A DNA stretch of 43,472 nt from Clostridia bacterium (GCA_017445995.1 JAFSRT010000002.1:1-43472), one strand, 5' to 3'; counted from the stretch's first letter, positions 35,234-42,290 are shown. Program-made: numbers and translations. The notes: generated by a model not told the origin, from the letters alone.

Positions 35234-35429
35234 TTATCTTTACGTCCCCCATAACCTTATAAAACACGTCGTCTTTGAGTATCGCTATCCCCCTTTCTAC
35301 GTCGCCGAGAACCATAAGCGTGTCCCCTTCTTTTATGTCGAACGTCTTTCTCGCGATTGCGGGTATCGTTATCTGCCCCTTTGCGCCGACTTTAACGCTT
35401 ACTATAAATCTGTCTTTTTCCTGTTTCAT
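35211..35429 (-). CDS. AbrB/SpoVT-type DNA-binding regulator
   Basis: 72 residues with a swapped-hairpin AbrB DNA-binding domain (VKVGAKGQITIPAIARKTFDI then KEGDTLMVLGD). Such proteins act as dimers or tetramers and bind AT-rich promoters. As first gene of the transporter operon it probably regulates that operon. Similar small regulators ahead of ABC-2 modules are common in Clostridia. AGGTG precedes the ATG. Confidence 0.9.
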   Translation of the reverse strand: MKQEKDRFIVSVKVGAKGQITIPAIARKTFDIKEGDTLMVLGDVERGIAILKDDVFYKVMGDVKINASDSDK

Positions 35430-35478
35430 ATTTCACCTGAAAATAATGGTTTCTTATTTTTCTTACTTTTCTTACTTT

Positions 35479-35507
35479 ATTATATGCACACTTTTTAGTT
35501 TTGTCAA
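35479..35507 (-). promoter_or_regulatory. AbrB-ABC operon promoter
   Basis: Perfect consensus: TTGACA (35502-35507), a 17-base spacer, and TATAAT (35479-35484). Repeated CTTACTTT-type motifs downstream of the -10 (35449-35478) could be regulator sites. Confidence 0.88.
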
Positions 35508-35534
35508 GGGTTAGACGGGGAAATACCGCTTATA

Positions 35535-35568
35535 AAGAAAAAACAAGGCATAATTGCCTTGTTTTTTT
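35535..35568 (-). terminator. Terminator after hairpin unit 1
   Basis: A 10-bp stem (35541-35550 with 35555-35564) follows the CCA-like end of hairpin unit 1 on the minus strand and leads into TTTTTTC. Confidence 0.8.
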
Positions 35569-35686
35569 GGCTGGGGTGGAGGGATTTTCGCCTGTGCGAC
35601 CTACCCGATAAACTGTCCACAGGACAGTTTAGTCCTTCGGACAAATTGCCGCTGGCAATTTTCTCCCTATTCAAATCCCTCCACCC
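35568..35686 (-). repeat. Multi-hairpin unit 1, ending in a tRNA-Gln 3' end copy
   Basis: 119 bp. The outer arms are a perfect 14-bp inverted repeat (35574-35587 with 35673-35686). Inside lie four hairpins: AAATTGCC/GGCAATTT, GTCC/GGAC, AAACTGTCC/GGACAGTTT, and TCGC/GCGA. On the minus strand the unit ends with 20 bases identical to the 3' end of tRNA-Gln, including CCA, then a terminator. It repeats at 168-bp spacing with unit 2. It could be a small mobile repeat or a structured RNA. An open frame across it is an artefact of the repeat. Confidence 0.8.
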
Positions 35687-35735
35687 TACAATACAAACCA
35701 AAAGGCAGCACTGAAATGGTGCTGCCTTCTGTTCG

Positions 35736-35854
35736 TGGCTGGGGTGGAGGGATTTTCGCCTGTGCGACCTACCCGCAAAACAGTCCACAGGACAGTTTAG
35801 TCCTTCGGACAAATTGCCGCTGGCAATTTTCTCCCTATTCAAATCCCTCCACCC
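35736..35854 (-). repeat. Multi-hairpin unit 2, ending in a tRNA-Gln 3' end copy
   Basis: The same 119-bp structure as unit 1, differing by a few bases; the largest inner stem has one mismatch (AAACAGTCC with GGACAGTTT). The 20-base tRNA-Gln 3' end copy occupies 35736-35755. Between units, a GGCAGCAC/GTGCTGCC hairpin (35703-35727) acts as its likely terminator, and a near copy of that hairpin follows tRNA-Gln itself. Confidence 0.8.
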
Positions 35855-35867
35855 TACAATACAAACC

Positions 35868-35899
35868 AAAAGCAGCACCGAAATGGTGCTGCCTTCTGT
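35868..35899 (-). terminator. tRNA-Gln terminator
   Basis: The hairpin GCAGCACC/GGTGCTGC is followed on the minus strand by TTTTGGTTT. A near copy is found between the two hairpin units. Confidence 0.7.
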
Positions 35900-35902
35900 T
35901 CG

Positions 35903-35977
35903 TGGCTGGGGTGGAGGGATTTGAACCCCCGAATAACGGAGTCAGAGTCCGTGGCCTTACCGCTTGGCGACACCCCA
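35903..35977 (-). tRNA. tRNA-Gln (anticodon CTG)
   Basis: A full cloverleaf on the minus strand. The acceptor stem starts TGGGGTG with the U1-A72 pair typical of tRNA-Gln. The anticodon stem CGGA/TCCG encloses CTCTGAC with anticodon CTG. The T arm has TTCAAAT, and CCA is encoded at 35903-35905. Confidence 0.93.
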
Positions 35978-35993
35978 AAATTCTTTTTTTACT

Positions 35994-36022
35994 ATTTTAC
36001 CAAAATTGCCGCGAAATTACAA
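35994..36022 (-). promoter_or_regulatory. tRNA-Gln promoter
   Basis: TTGTAA (36017-36022), a 17-base spacer, and TAAAAT (35994-35999). Confidence 0.8.
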
Positions 36023-36122
36023 GCGTTTTTAACGGGTTTATCAAAGGTTTGTTATCTTTTTTGTTTTTTTGCATTTTATAAAGTTTATTTAGTATATTTA
36101 TTATATATATTTATAAAAAATA

Positions 36123-36151
36123 TTGACAATCGCTTTCGGGTGTGGTACAAT
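36123..36151 (+). promoter_or_regulatory. Promoter of the ATPase/zinc-ribbon operon
   Basis: TTGACA (36123-36128), a 17-base spacer, and TACAAT (36146-36151). A ribosome site AGAGGGG (36174-36180) precedes the ATG. The strong match suggests constitutive expression. Confidence 0.87.
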
Positions 36152-36187
36152 GACTATAAATATTGAAAAAATTAGAGGGGTTTTTTT

Positions 36188-38083
36188 ATGGAAAACAAAC
36201 ACAACATTTCACCGTTTTTAAGATTCGGCAGAATATTTAAGTCTAAAACGTTGAGAAGTCTGATGTTTATCATCATCTTATCGTTAAACGTTTTATTCAT
36301 TATGGTCTTGGACACGAGAAATAACTTCGAAGATATTTTCTTCCCGCACTTAGACGCGTTCTATCGGACCATTTTAACCAAATTTAAATTAACGTCACGA
36401 ATAGAAATAAACGTTAACGTTTGGTACGTTTACGCACTTCTTTATATATTCGCTGTTTCCTTTTTAGTCGGCGAAATCTATAAAGATTACATAACGAGAT
36501 TTACCGATAAGTATAAAGCGCGTTTTTCTTCCGAAGAAAAGGCGAAAAAAACGTTTACCGCAATTTACTGGATAATCGTTGCACTCGTTGCAATCGTATT
36601 AGGGCTTTTATACTGGGCTATCGGCGCGTTTAACCCTAAATATTTCCACACGATTGACTTTAAGCATTTCGTTCTGCAATTCCTTTTGATGGCGGTGCTT
36701 ACCGTTGCTTTCGTTATCGTAAGTATAATTTTCTTATACGTATTGTTCGTCGTAGTACAATTACTTGCGGTAGTTGTCGCATACTTTATCAACTCCGTTA
36801 AAAAGTTCGATTTAAGAATCGAAGACGACAGAAAACGTATCGGCGACATAGACGGCTTGGTTATCAATGCGGAAGCGAAAGGCGGCGCGGGTGCAGGTGC
36901 TGGCGCAGGCGCGGGATACGCTGCGGGCGCAGGCGCAGGTTCGGGCGCGTCTTCCGAAAGCGTAACTAAACGCGCTAAAATCAAACCGGGCGATATGTTC
37001 CCGTCTCTTACCACTATCGATCTCGATATGGTTGACAATCCGCCTATTCCGACGGTTTCAAGCGAACTAACGTTAGAAGAATTCGTTTTACAGTTCCAGT
37101 CGTTTGCAATCAATAAACATAAGATATATTACGAATTACCTTTAATCCGTTCTTTCCTTGCGGGTATGGCTGTATCAAGGCTTATTATTCTCGAAGGTTT
37201 AAGCGGTACGGGTAAATCAATGCTTCCGCGTATGTTCTGCGAATTTACGGGCAGTAAAAAGTTTTTCTCGCCTGTTCAGGCAACGTGGAGAGATAAGACC
37301 GACCTTTTAGGTTTTTACAGCGAATTTACTAAAACCTTTAAAACGACCGATTTCTTAATTAACTTATACGACGCGTCTTATACCGATAAAGTAAACCTTA
37401 TGGTATTAGACGAAATGAACCTTTCGCGTATCGAATATTATTTTGCCGACTTCCTGTCTATTCTCGAATATCCTTCGGAAGACTGGAAGGTTAAGGTTTA
37501 CGAACCTGATATCGGTCAGGAACTTCCGTCGAAACTTACCGGCGGTTATATTCAGATTCCGAATAACACTTGGTTTATAGGAACGGCAAACACCGACGAC
37601 TCGACCTTTACTATAACCGATAAGGTTTACGACAGGGCTATGGTTCTCGATTTTAAGGAAAAGATTTCCCCTATCACGAGTTCTTATAACTCCGACCCTA
37701 TTCAGATAAGTTCCGAAGCGCTTGTTAATATGTTTAACGAAGCGAAGGAAAATATCAATAAATGTTTAAGTAAAGACGAAACCGATAAGTTCTTAAAACT
37801 CTGCGACTTCATGCGCGACGCGTTCGATATCAGATTCGGTAACCGTATTATGGTTCAGATTCAGGGCTACGTTCCTGTTTACGTTGCACTCGGCGGTTCT
37901 AAAGAAGAAGCGCTCGACGATATATTCGCAACGAAGATTATGAGAAAACTCGACGGCGTGTTCGAAGATTATATCAAAGACGAACTTGCAAAACTCATTG
38001 CGCTTTTGCACAGCCTATACGGTAAAGGTACGTTTGTTCAAACTGAAAGGGCTATTGAAAAAATCCTTAAAAGGTTGGTATAA
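36188..38083 (+). CDS. Membrane-anchored McrB-like AAA+ ATPase
   Basis: 631 residues. Four or five membrane segments occupy about 22-42, 79-98, 126-148 and 163-203. A soluble stretch follows, with a Gly/Ala-rich flexible linker (about 231-256). The rest (about 300-631) is an AAA+ domain of the McrB/dynein-related group: Walker A GLSGTGKS (338-345), Walker B VLDEMN (406-411), and the sensor segment FIGTANTDDS (463-472), which matches the McrB NTxD pattern, with R483 as a possible arginine finger. McrB normally forms GTP-driven hexamers with McrC. No McrB-type DNA-recognition domain is seen; membrane segments replace it. Its stop lies 3 bases before the next gene, so the two are an operon. Confidence 0.85.
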   Translation: MENKHNISPFLRFGRIFKSKTLRSLMFIIILSLNVLFIMVLDTRNNFEDIFFPHLDAFYRTILTKFKLTSRIEINVNVWYVYALLYIFAVSFLVGEIYKDYITRFTDKYKARFSSEEKAKKTFTAIYWIIVALVAIVLGLLYWAIGAFNPKYFHTIDFKHFVLQFLLMAVLTVAFVIVSIIFLYVLFVVVQLLAVVVAYFINSVKKFDLRIEDDRKRIGDIDGLVINAEAKGGAGAGAGAGAGYAAGAGAGSGASSESVTKRAKIKPGDMFPSLTTIDLDMVDNPPIPTVSSELTLEEFVLQFQSFAINKHKIYYELPLIRSFLAGMAVSRLIILEGLSGTGKSMLPRMFCEFTGSKKFFSPVQATWRDKTDLLGFYSEFTKTFKTTDFLINLYDASYTDKVNLMVLDEMNLSRIEYYFADFLSILEYPSEDWKVKVYEPDIGQELPSKLTGGYIQIPNNTWFIGTANTDDSTFTITDKVYDRAMVLDFKEKISPITSSYNSDPIQISSEALVNMFNEAKENINKCLSKDETDKFLKLCDFMRDAFDIRFGNRIMVQIQGYVPVYVALGGSKEEALDDIFATKIMRKLDGVFEDYIKDELAKLIALLHSLYGKGTFVQTERAIEKILKRLV

Positions 38084-38086
38084 TGT

Positions 38087-40060
38087 ATGATGAATGATAA
38101 CAGTTTATCCGTATTAAAAACATTTACAAGGAAACTTGCAAATTGCCGTTATAGAGTTTCGTTAGATAACGTTATCAAATATATGCAAGAAGGCAGATTC
38201 GGCTATTCTATAGACGAAAACTACGAAGACGTTATTACCAACGACTTCGTGTTTGCAGACGATATCGCTTCCCTTATCGCCCATATTAAAGCAATATTCC
38301 GTGAACCGCACTTGTTCTTAAAGAAAGAAGAACTCGTAAGGAACGCGTCGGTTGCTTCTAAAATGGACGCTGACTGTATTAAAATGAATTACAGAGACGA
38401 CAAGTTATGGCGTGTAAGACCGGACGGTGAAACCGCTCTCGAATACGCGCACACTTTCGTCAACGAAGACGATCTTGCAATATATGAAAACAGATTTATA
38501 TGTGCATTGATTGATTTGATTTTGGACGCTGTTGCCAAAAAACTCAACGACCTTTGCACTGCTTTTGATACGCTTAACAGACAGATACTCGGCACTAACT
38601 ATAAACACGGCTTAAAAGCGATAACCTACACCGACTATGCCGACACGAAAGACGGGCTTCCCGTTCTTCTTTCCGTACATCAGCCGATAGTAAACGTAAT
38701 AGGGTCGCTCATGCGTTCGAAAAAGACGCTTTTTGCCTTAAAAGGCAGAGAACTTTATAAGGCTTGCGAGAAAGCGGGGCGTTTCGATATGCACTCGCTA
38801 AAAACGACGAATATATTCCAGCACGATAAAGACTATAACTACTGCTACGTTTTCTATCTTAATTATTTGAATAAAGACCCTATTATTACTACCGAAAAGA
38901 AAATGTATCAGGGCTTTATGGAAGTAAACTTCTTTACGGCGCTCGACAAGTTGGGGTATAAACCTGACGAAGAAAATCAGGACATTATGGTTTCACAGTC
39001 TGCCGAATTAAAATTCGACAATCTTGTCTTCACGAAAGACCCGTTTACTTTCGACGTTTCGGTTAAAAGCGACACGGAATTATTTGTAAAAATAACGGCT
39101 ATTCCAGACGGAAACGTTTCTAACGTTATAATTAAGACGTTATCTACCGCCGAAATACAAAAACTTAAAAACTTTACTTCGGTCGACGATTACGCAAGAA
39201 ATAAAAACGAAAACCTTCCTTACGGAATTACCCGTTATTACGTTGTTTCCGATTATGAAGAAACGACCGACGATTACGCTATTCAGATTATTCCTAATAA
39301 GAGTAATACTTTACAAAAGATCATGGGTCTTATTAAGAGTTGCACCCTTATCGCGGAAGGCGCGTCGGCAGTTCACGGAAGATACTGCCCTGTATGCGGT
39401 TCTAACCTATTAGCGCCTGAAGGCGAAGATATTATTTGTTCCGTTTGCGAAACTCAGTATCATATCTTTAACTATTCCGCAAAAGAAATTATCTGGTTCA
39501 AGCGTCTTCCTAAAATCGACGAAGAAAACAAGGGTATCAATATCGGCGAACAGGTTGATTCTGCAATAACCGAAGATAACGTCAGAACGAGAACTTCTAT
39601 AAAGAAGAGTTTCACGGCAAAAATGCATCAGACTTCCGAAGAAAATAAAGAGTTCTATAACGAACTTAAAAATTACGTTTTAGAATACAAGAAAGTTTCT
39701 TCGAGAGTAAGTTTTGCTCACGACACCTTCTCGTCTTCGAGATTGCCGAAAGTAAGGTTTGCAATTAAGGGTAAAACTTTGGTTGCCTTCTTCGCGTTAG
39801 ACCCGAAACTTTACGACGACAGAAAATATTTCGGGCACGATTACGGCGATATCAAGAAATACGAAGAAACACCGCTTATGGTTAAAGTTAAATCGGAAAG
39901 GGGCGTAAAACGCGCTAAAGAACTTATCGATACGGTATTCGACGGGTTTAAGAAAAAACAAGAATTCGTTCCGGTTAAGTATAAGTTCCCTTACCGTTCG
40001 GATAAGCAATTATTAAAAGAAGGGCTTGCAAAAACCATTACGGTTAAAATCAGATTTTAA
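38087..40060 (+). CDS. Zinc-ribbon partner of the McrB-like ATPase (DUF2357-like N-terminal region)
   Basis: 657 residues with no membrane segment. Residues about 60-330 recall the DUF2357 region found in McrC-like partners (FREPHLFLKKEELV and VNEDDLAIYENRFICALIDLI). This match is from memory and needs a profile search. A C4 zinc ribbon is at C434, C437, C451 and C454 (CPVCG, then CSVC). Residues about 505-625 form a compact alpha/beta domain (YNELKNYVLEYKKVSSRVSF, AIKGKTLVAFFALDPKLY, VKSERGVKRAKELID) that I believe recurs in uncharacterised Bacillota proteins. I see no PD-(D/E)xK or other nuclease motif, unlike true McrC. It is the second gene of the operon; ATG 38087 or 38090 could be the start. 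Confidence 0.75.
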   Translation: MMNDNSLSVLKTFTRKLANCRYRVSLDNVIKYMQEGRFGYSIDENYEDVITNDFVFADDIASLIAHIKAIFREPHLFLKKEELVRNASVASKMDADCIKMNYRDDKLWRVRPDGETALEYAHTFVNEDDLAIYENRFICALIDLILDAVAKKLNDLCTAFDTLNRQILGTNYKHGLKAITYTDYADTKDGLPVLLSVHQPIVNVIGSLMRSKKTLFALKGRELYKACEKAGRFDMHSLKTTNIFQHDKDYNYCYVFYLNYLNKDPIITTEKKMYQGFMEVNFFTALDKLGYKPDEENQDIMVSQSAELKFDNLVFTKDPFTFDVSVKSDTELFVKITAIPDGNVSNVIIKTLSTAEIQKLKNFTSVDDYARNKNENLPYGITRYYVVSDYEETTDDYAIQIIPNKSNTLQKIMGLIKSCTLIAEGASAVHGRYCPVCGSNLLAPEGEDIICSVCETQYHIFNYSAKEIIWFKRLPKIDEENKGINIGEQVDSAITEDNVRTRTSIKKSFTAKMHQTSEENKEFYNELKNYVLEYKKVSSRVSFAHDTFSSSRLPKVRFAIKGKTLVAFFALDPKLYDDRKYFGHDYGDIKKYEETPLMVKVKSERGVKRAKELIDTVFDGFKKKQEFVPVKYKFPYRSDKQLLKEGLAKTITVKIRF

Positions 40061-40201
40061 CTCTAAATATCCTCCATGTTCTCCATCATATATCCCAACA
40101 TATGCTTGTTTAGAATCATTATTATCTGAACTTTTTTTATTACAACCAAGCAAGCTAAAGGAGATACAAAATAATAAAAATATAAAAATTTTTTTTAGCA
40201 T
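40013..40201 (-). pseudogene. Truncated lipoprotein gene, 3' end replaced at a junction
   Basis: The N terminus is a clear lipoprotein signal (LLGC, Cys 20) with AGAGG before the ATG. Residues up to about GGYLELKSD look native. After that the frame runs into the antisense of the zinc-ribbon gene and stops. The 12 bases TTAAAATCTGAT are shared by the natural lipoprotein frame (Leu-Lys-Ser-Asp) and the end of the zinc-ribbon gene. The gene was therefore cut by recombination at this point, or by a wrong join of two contigs. Confidence 0.7.
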
Positions 40202-40213
40202 ATTTAATTACCT

Positions 40214-40750
40214 CTATTTTTTATATTGACTATATATCTGTCGAAAAGTATCTGTTTCTTTTCTTGCATTTAATTGCCAATAGTTCTGATTAATTCTCAT
40301 TGTATGGTCATTCTTTGTATACAATTTTATTTCATTATCAGCAGTTTCTTCCCAAGTACCCATTTGATACCATTGATCATTTGTATCAGTAAATAATCTT
40401 TCAAATTGATATTTTGGTGAACTAAAACCGCTCTCATTACCAAAGGCATTCCCTTTCTTTTCCCATGTTTCTACAAACTCATCAAAATCCCTAATCCAAG
40501 TACTTGTCGAGCCTTCAAGAAATGTTCCATCAGGAAGTAATACAACTAAATTATAATTATTAAGAACAGTTTTTGTATTAGATGGTAAATCATTATATTT
40601 GTCTCGAGATGTTAAATTGACTTGAGAATATACTCCTGGTGCATACTTAGAACCTTTTTGTGTAGATTTTTCAGCACTTGTAGATGAACTGCAAGCCGTA
40701 ACACTAATCAACAATAAAGTTGATAGTAAAACAATAAATAGTTTTTTCAT
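40214..40750 (-). CDS. Lipoprotein of unknown function
   Basis: 178 residues with a lipoprotein signal (lipobox VTAC, Cys 20) and a Ser/Thr-rich linker. The mature part is polar with many Trp and Tyr and a repeated pattern (DGTFLEGSTSTWIRDFDEF, DQWYQMGTWEETADNEIKLY). That fits a small beta-rich extracellular domain of the kind that reads 'GTWE...DNEIKLY' in uncharacterised Clostridia lipoproteins. The truncated lipoprotein downstream also carries a Gly-Tyr-Leu-Glu-Leu strand, so the two could be relatives. GGAGG precedes the ATG. Confidence 0.65.
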   Translation of the reverse strand: MKKLFIVLLSTLLLISVTACSSSTSAEKSTQKGSKYAPGVYSQVNLTSRDKYNDLPSNTKTVLNNYNLVVLLPDGTFLEGSTSTWIRDFDEFVETWEKKGNAFGNESGFSSPKYQFERLFTDTNDQWYQMGTWEETADNEIKLYTKNDHTMRINQNYWQLNARKETDTFRQIYSQYKK

Positions 40751-40796
40751 TTAATAATCCTCCATAAAATGATATTGATCTAGTACAATAATATAT

Positions 40797-41090
40797 TTAT
40801 TTAATTAGTAGTTTTTTGATTGCATTAAATAATATAAAACAAAAAACTATAATCATTAACAATATGACAAGTCTGCCTTTAACCAAATTTTTAACTTTTT
40901 TACTTCTTTCATCCACAGTTAACATATAATCAGTAAAAGAAGCATACATCATTGAATCAAAATTCTTAATGATGCCCAAAAAGTATTCAAACCATAAGTC
41001 TTGAAGAAATAATTTGTCATCTATAGCTAATAAGAAAATTAAATTATACAAAATAGCAACAAGAATTATAATTGCGACTATAATTTTCAT
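40797..41090 (-). CDS. Small membrane protein with two membrane segments
   Basis: 97 residues. Hydrophobic segments lie at about 2-22 and 73-93, with a short soluble loop between them. The family is not recognised. AAAGGA precedes the ATG. It lies 46 bases upstream of the lipoprotein gene in the same direction. Confidence 0.55.
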   Translation of the reverse strand: MKIIVAIIILVAILYNLIFLLAIDDKLFLQDLWFEYFLGIIKNFDSMMYASFTDYMLTVDERSKKVKNLVKGRLVILLMIIVFCFILFNAIKKLLIK

Positions 41091-41127
41091 TTTTCATATT
41101 CCTTTTATTTTCTTTTATAAAATTGGA

Positions 41128-41187
41128 GTCAAGATGCTTTAGCATCTTGACTTATGCCCTGTTATTATACTACCTTACAGGGCATAA
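41128..41187. repeat. Two adjacent inverted repeats
   Basis: The first is a 10-bp stem (41128-41137 with 41142-41151, loop TTTA). The second is a 10-bp stem (41152-41161 with 41178-41187). They abut with no gap. No T run follows on the minus strand, so they look more like a repeat element than a standard terminator. Confidence 0.6.
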
Positions 41188-41331
41188 GAAATTTTTGAAA
41201 TTGTTGATAACTACAAAGTTTCTCACAAAAACCATGCCAAAAAAAGCAAGATATTAACAAACATTTTTTGCAATAAAAAAGCCACTATACAACTTTGCAC
41301 AATGGCTCACATTAACTATTTTATAAAATAC

Positions 41332-41709
41332 TTATATATTCATTTCTTTTTTAACCCACATCATTATTACTTTGACAATGTAATCAATCTCATCTTTAGT
41401 TAGGTTTCTACCTTTTTCTATGTGATGTATTCTTTCCAAGCATCCTCTACAGCAAGTTCCTGTTGCATGTTGAGCTATAAATACTGGATGAACTTGTTTC
41501 ATTGGTGTTTGCTTACCATCATTTGCTATCACATCTGGTGCTAACCTTTTTGTTATCAAATCATAAGCATCCGATTTTATTTTATCAAATCCTTTATCTT
41601 GTACGTAGGCGAACATTTTATTATTTAAATGAAATGAACCTCTAAACTTTGTATTATTCAAACTTTTTAATAATTCTTCTATTTCCTTATCTGATTTAAT
41701 AAATTTCAT
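41332..41709 (-). CDS. DUF4186-family protein
   Basis: 125 residues. Conserved pieces are KFRGSFHL, the middle RLAPDVIANDGKQTPM, HPVFIAQHATGTCCRGCLE, and a closing IDYIVKVIMMWV. This matches the uncharacterised DUF4186 family. The His and CCRGC cluster suggests a metal or redox site. Function is unknown. AAGGGA precedes the ATG. It lies in the AT-rich right-hand region. Confidence 0.88.
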   Translation of the reverse strand: MKFIKSDKEIEELLKSLNNTKFRGSFHLNNKMFAYVQDKGFDKIKSDAYDLITKRLAPDVIANDGKQTPMKQVHPVFIAQHATGTCCRGCLERIHHIEKGRNLTKDEIDYIVKVIMMWVKKEMNI

Positions 41710-41777
41710 AAATGAATCCCTTATTTACAATCTCTTTGGAAGCCATCCTTTCTTTATCAAATAATGATATGATACTA

Positions 41778-42290
41778 TTATATGTATTTTACTGTCTCTT
41801 CTATAGCCTTTCTTTTATTGTGGTTATCAAGTGGCTTAGTTTCAGGTGCAGCATATCCCACAACCATAACCATCAGTACTTCCTCGTTATCTGGTAAGCT
41901 TAAAGTTTCTGCAAGTTTCTCTGGGTCAAAATAATTAACCCAGCAACTATCTACCCCAGCATTTGCTGCTGCTAAAATCATATGAGTTGCAACTATAGAT
42001 GCATCTTCTACCCCTGAATCTCTTTTTTCTCCAGGATATACAAATACATTATTCTTATCAAATGCGACAACTATCACTGTACTTGCTCCATATCTACAAG
42101 GTGTGGCACTATCAATTTTTGCAAGTCCTTCTTCCGATTCAACCACATATATTTTTTGTTCCTGTAAATTTTTAGCAGTTGGTGCAAGTCTTCCAGCTTC
42201 TAAAATCTCATTTAATTTTTCTTTCTCCACTTTCCTTCCATCAAACTTTTTGCAAGAATACCTTTTCTTTATCACTTCACTAAACTCCAT
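41778..42290 (-). CDS. Nitroreductase-family FMN oxidoreductase
   Basis: 170 residues of the small nitroreductase type. The N-terminal FSEVIKKRYSCKKFDGRKV includes the FMN-contacting Arg-Tyr-Ser motif, and AGRLAPTAKNLQ follows. DASIVATHMILAAANAGVDSCWV and a closing VMVVGYAAPETKPLD complete the fold. It is somewhat shorter than typical members and acts on nitro compounds or quinones with NAD(P)H; the substrate cannot be read. GGAGG lies 6 bases before the ATG. Confidence 0.93.
   Translation of the reverse strand: MEFSEVIKKRYSCKKFDGRKVEKEKLNEILEAGRLAPTAKNLQEQKIYVVESEEGLAKIDSATPCRYGASTVIVVAFDKNNVFVYPGEKRDSGVEDASIVATHMILAAANAGVDSCWVNYFDPEKLAETLSLPDNEEVLMVMVVGYAAPETKPLDNHNKRKAIEETVKYI

Noticed and set aside
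35504..35878. A 124-residue minus-strand open frame with an internal repeat (CIVGWRDLNREKIASGNLSE)
   Set aside because: It is the translation of the two multi-hairpin units and the hairpins between them. The repeat in the peptide mirrors the DNA repeat, and there is no ribosome site. I treat it as an artefact.
35568..35977. The three-unit repeat array considered as CRISPR
   Set aside because: The units are 119 bp with internal hairpins and near-identical spacers that are themselves terminators. No cas genes are present. No CRISPR array was seen anywhere in the window.
35554..36081. A 175-residue plus-strand open frame across the same repeats
   Set aside because: It runs through the antisense of tRNA-Gln and both hairpin units, with no ribosome site or domain.
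36565..37113. A 182-residue minus-strand open frame with a Pro/Ala repeat
   Set aside because: It is the antisense of the Gly/Ala linker and membrane part of the McrB-like ATPase gene.
40013..40060. The apparent overlap of the truncated lipoprotein with the zinc-ribbon gene as a real convergent overlap
   Set aside because: The overlapping codons are simply the antisense of the zinc-ribbon gene's last residues, and the peptide loses its lipoprotein character there. A truncation explains it better.
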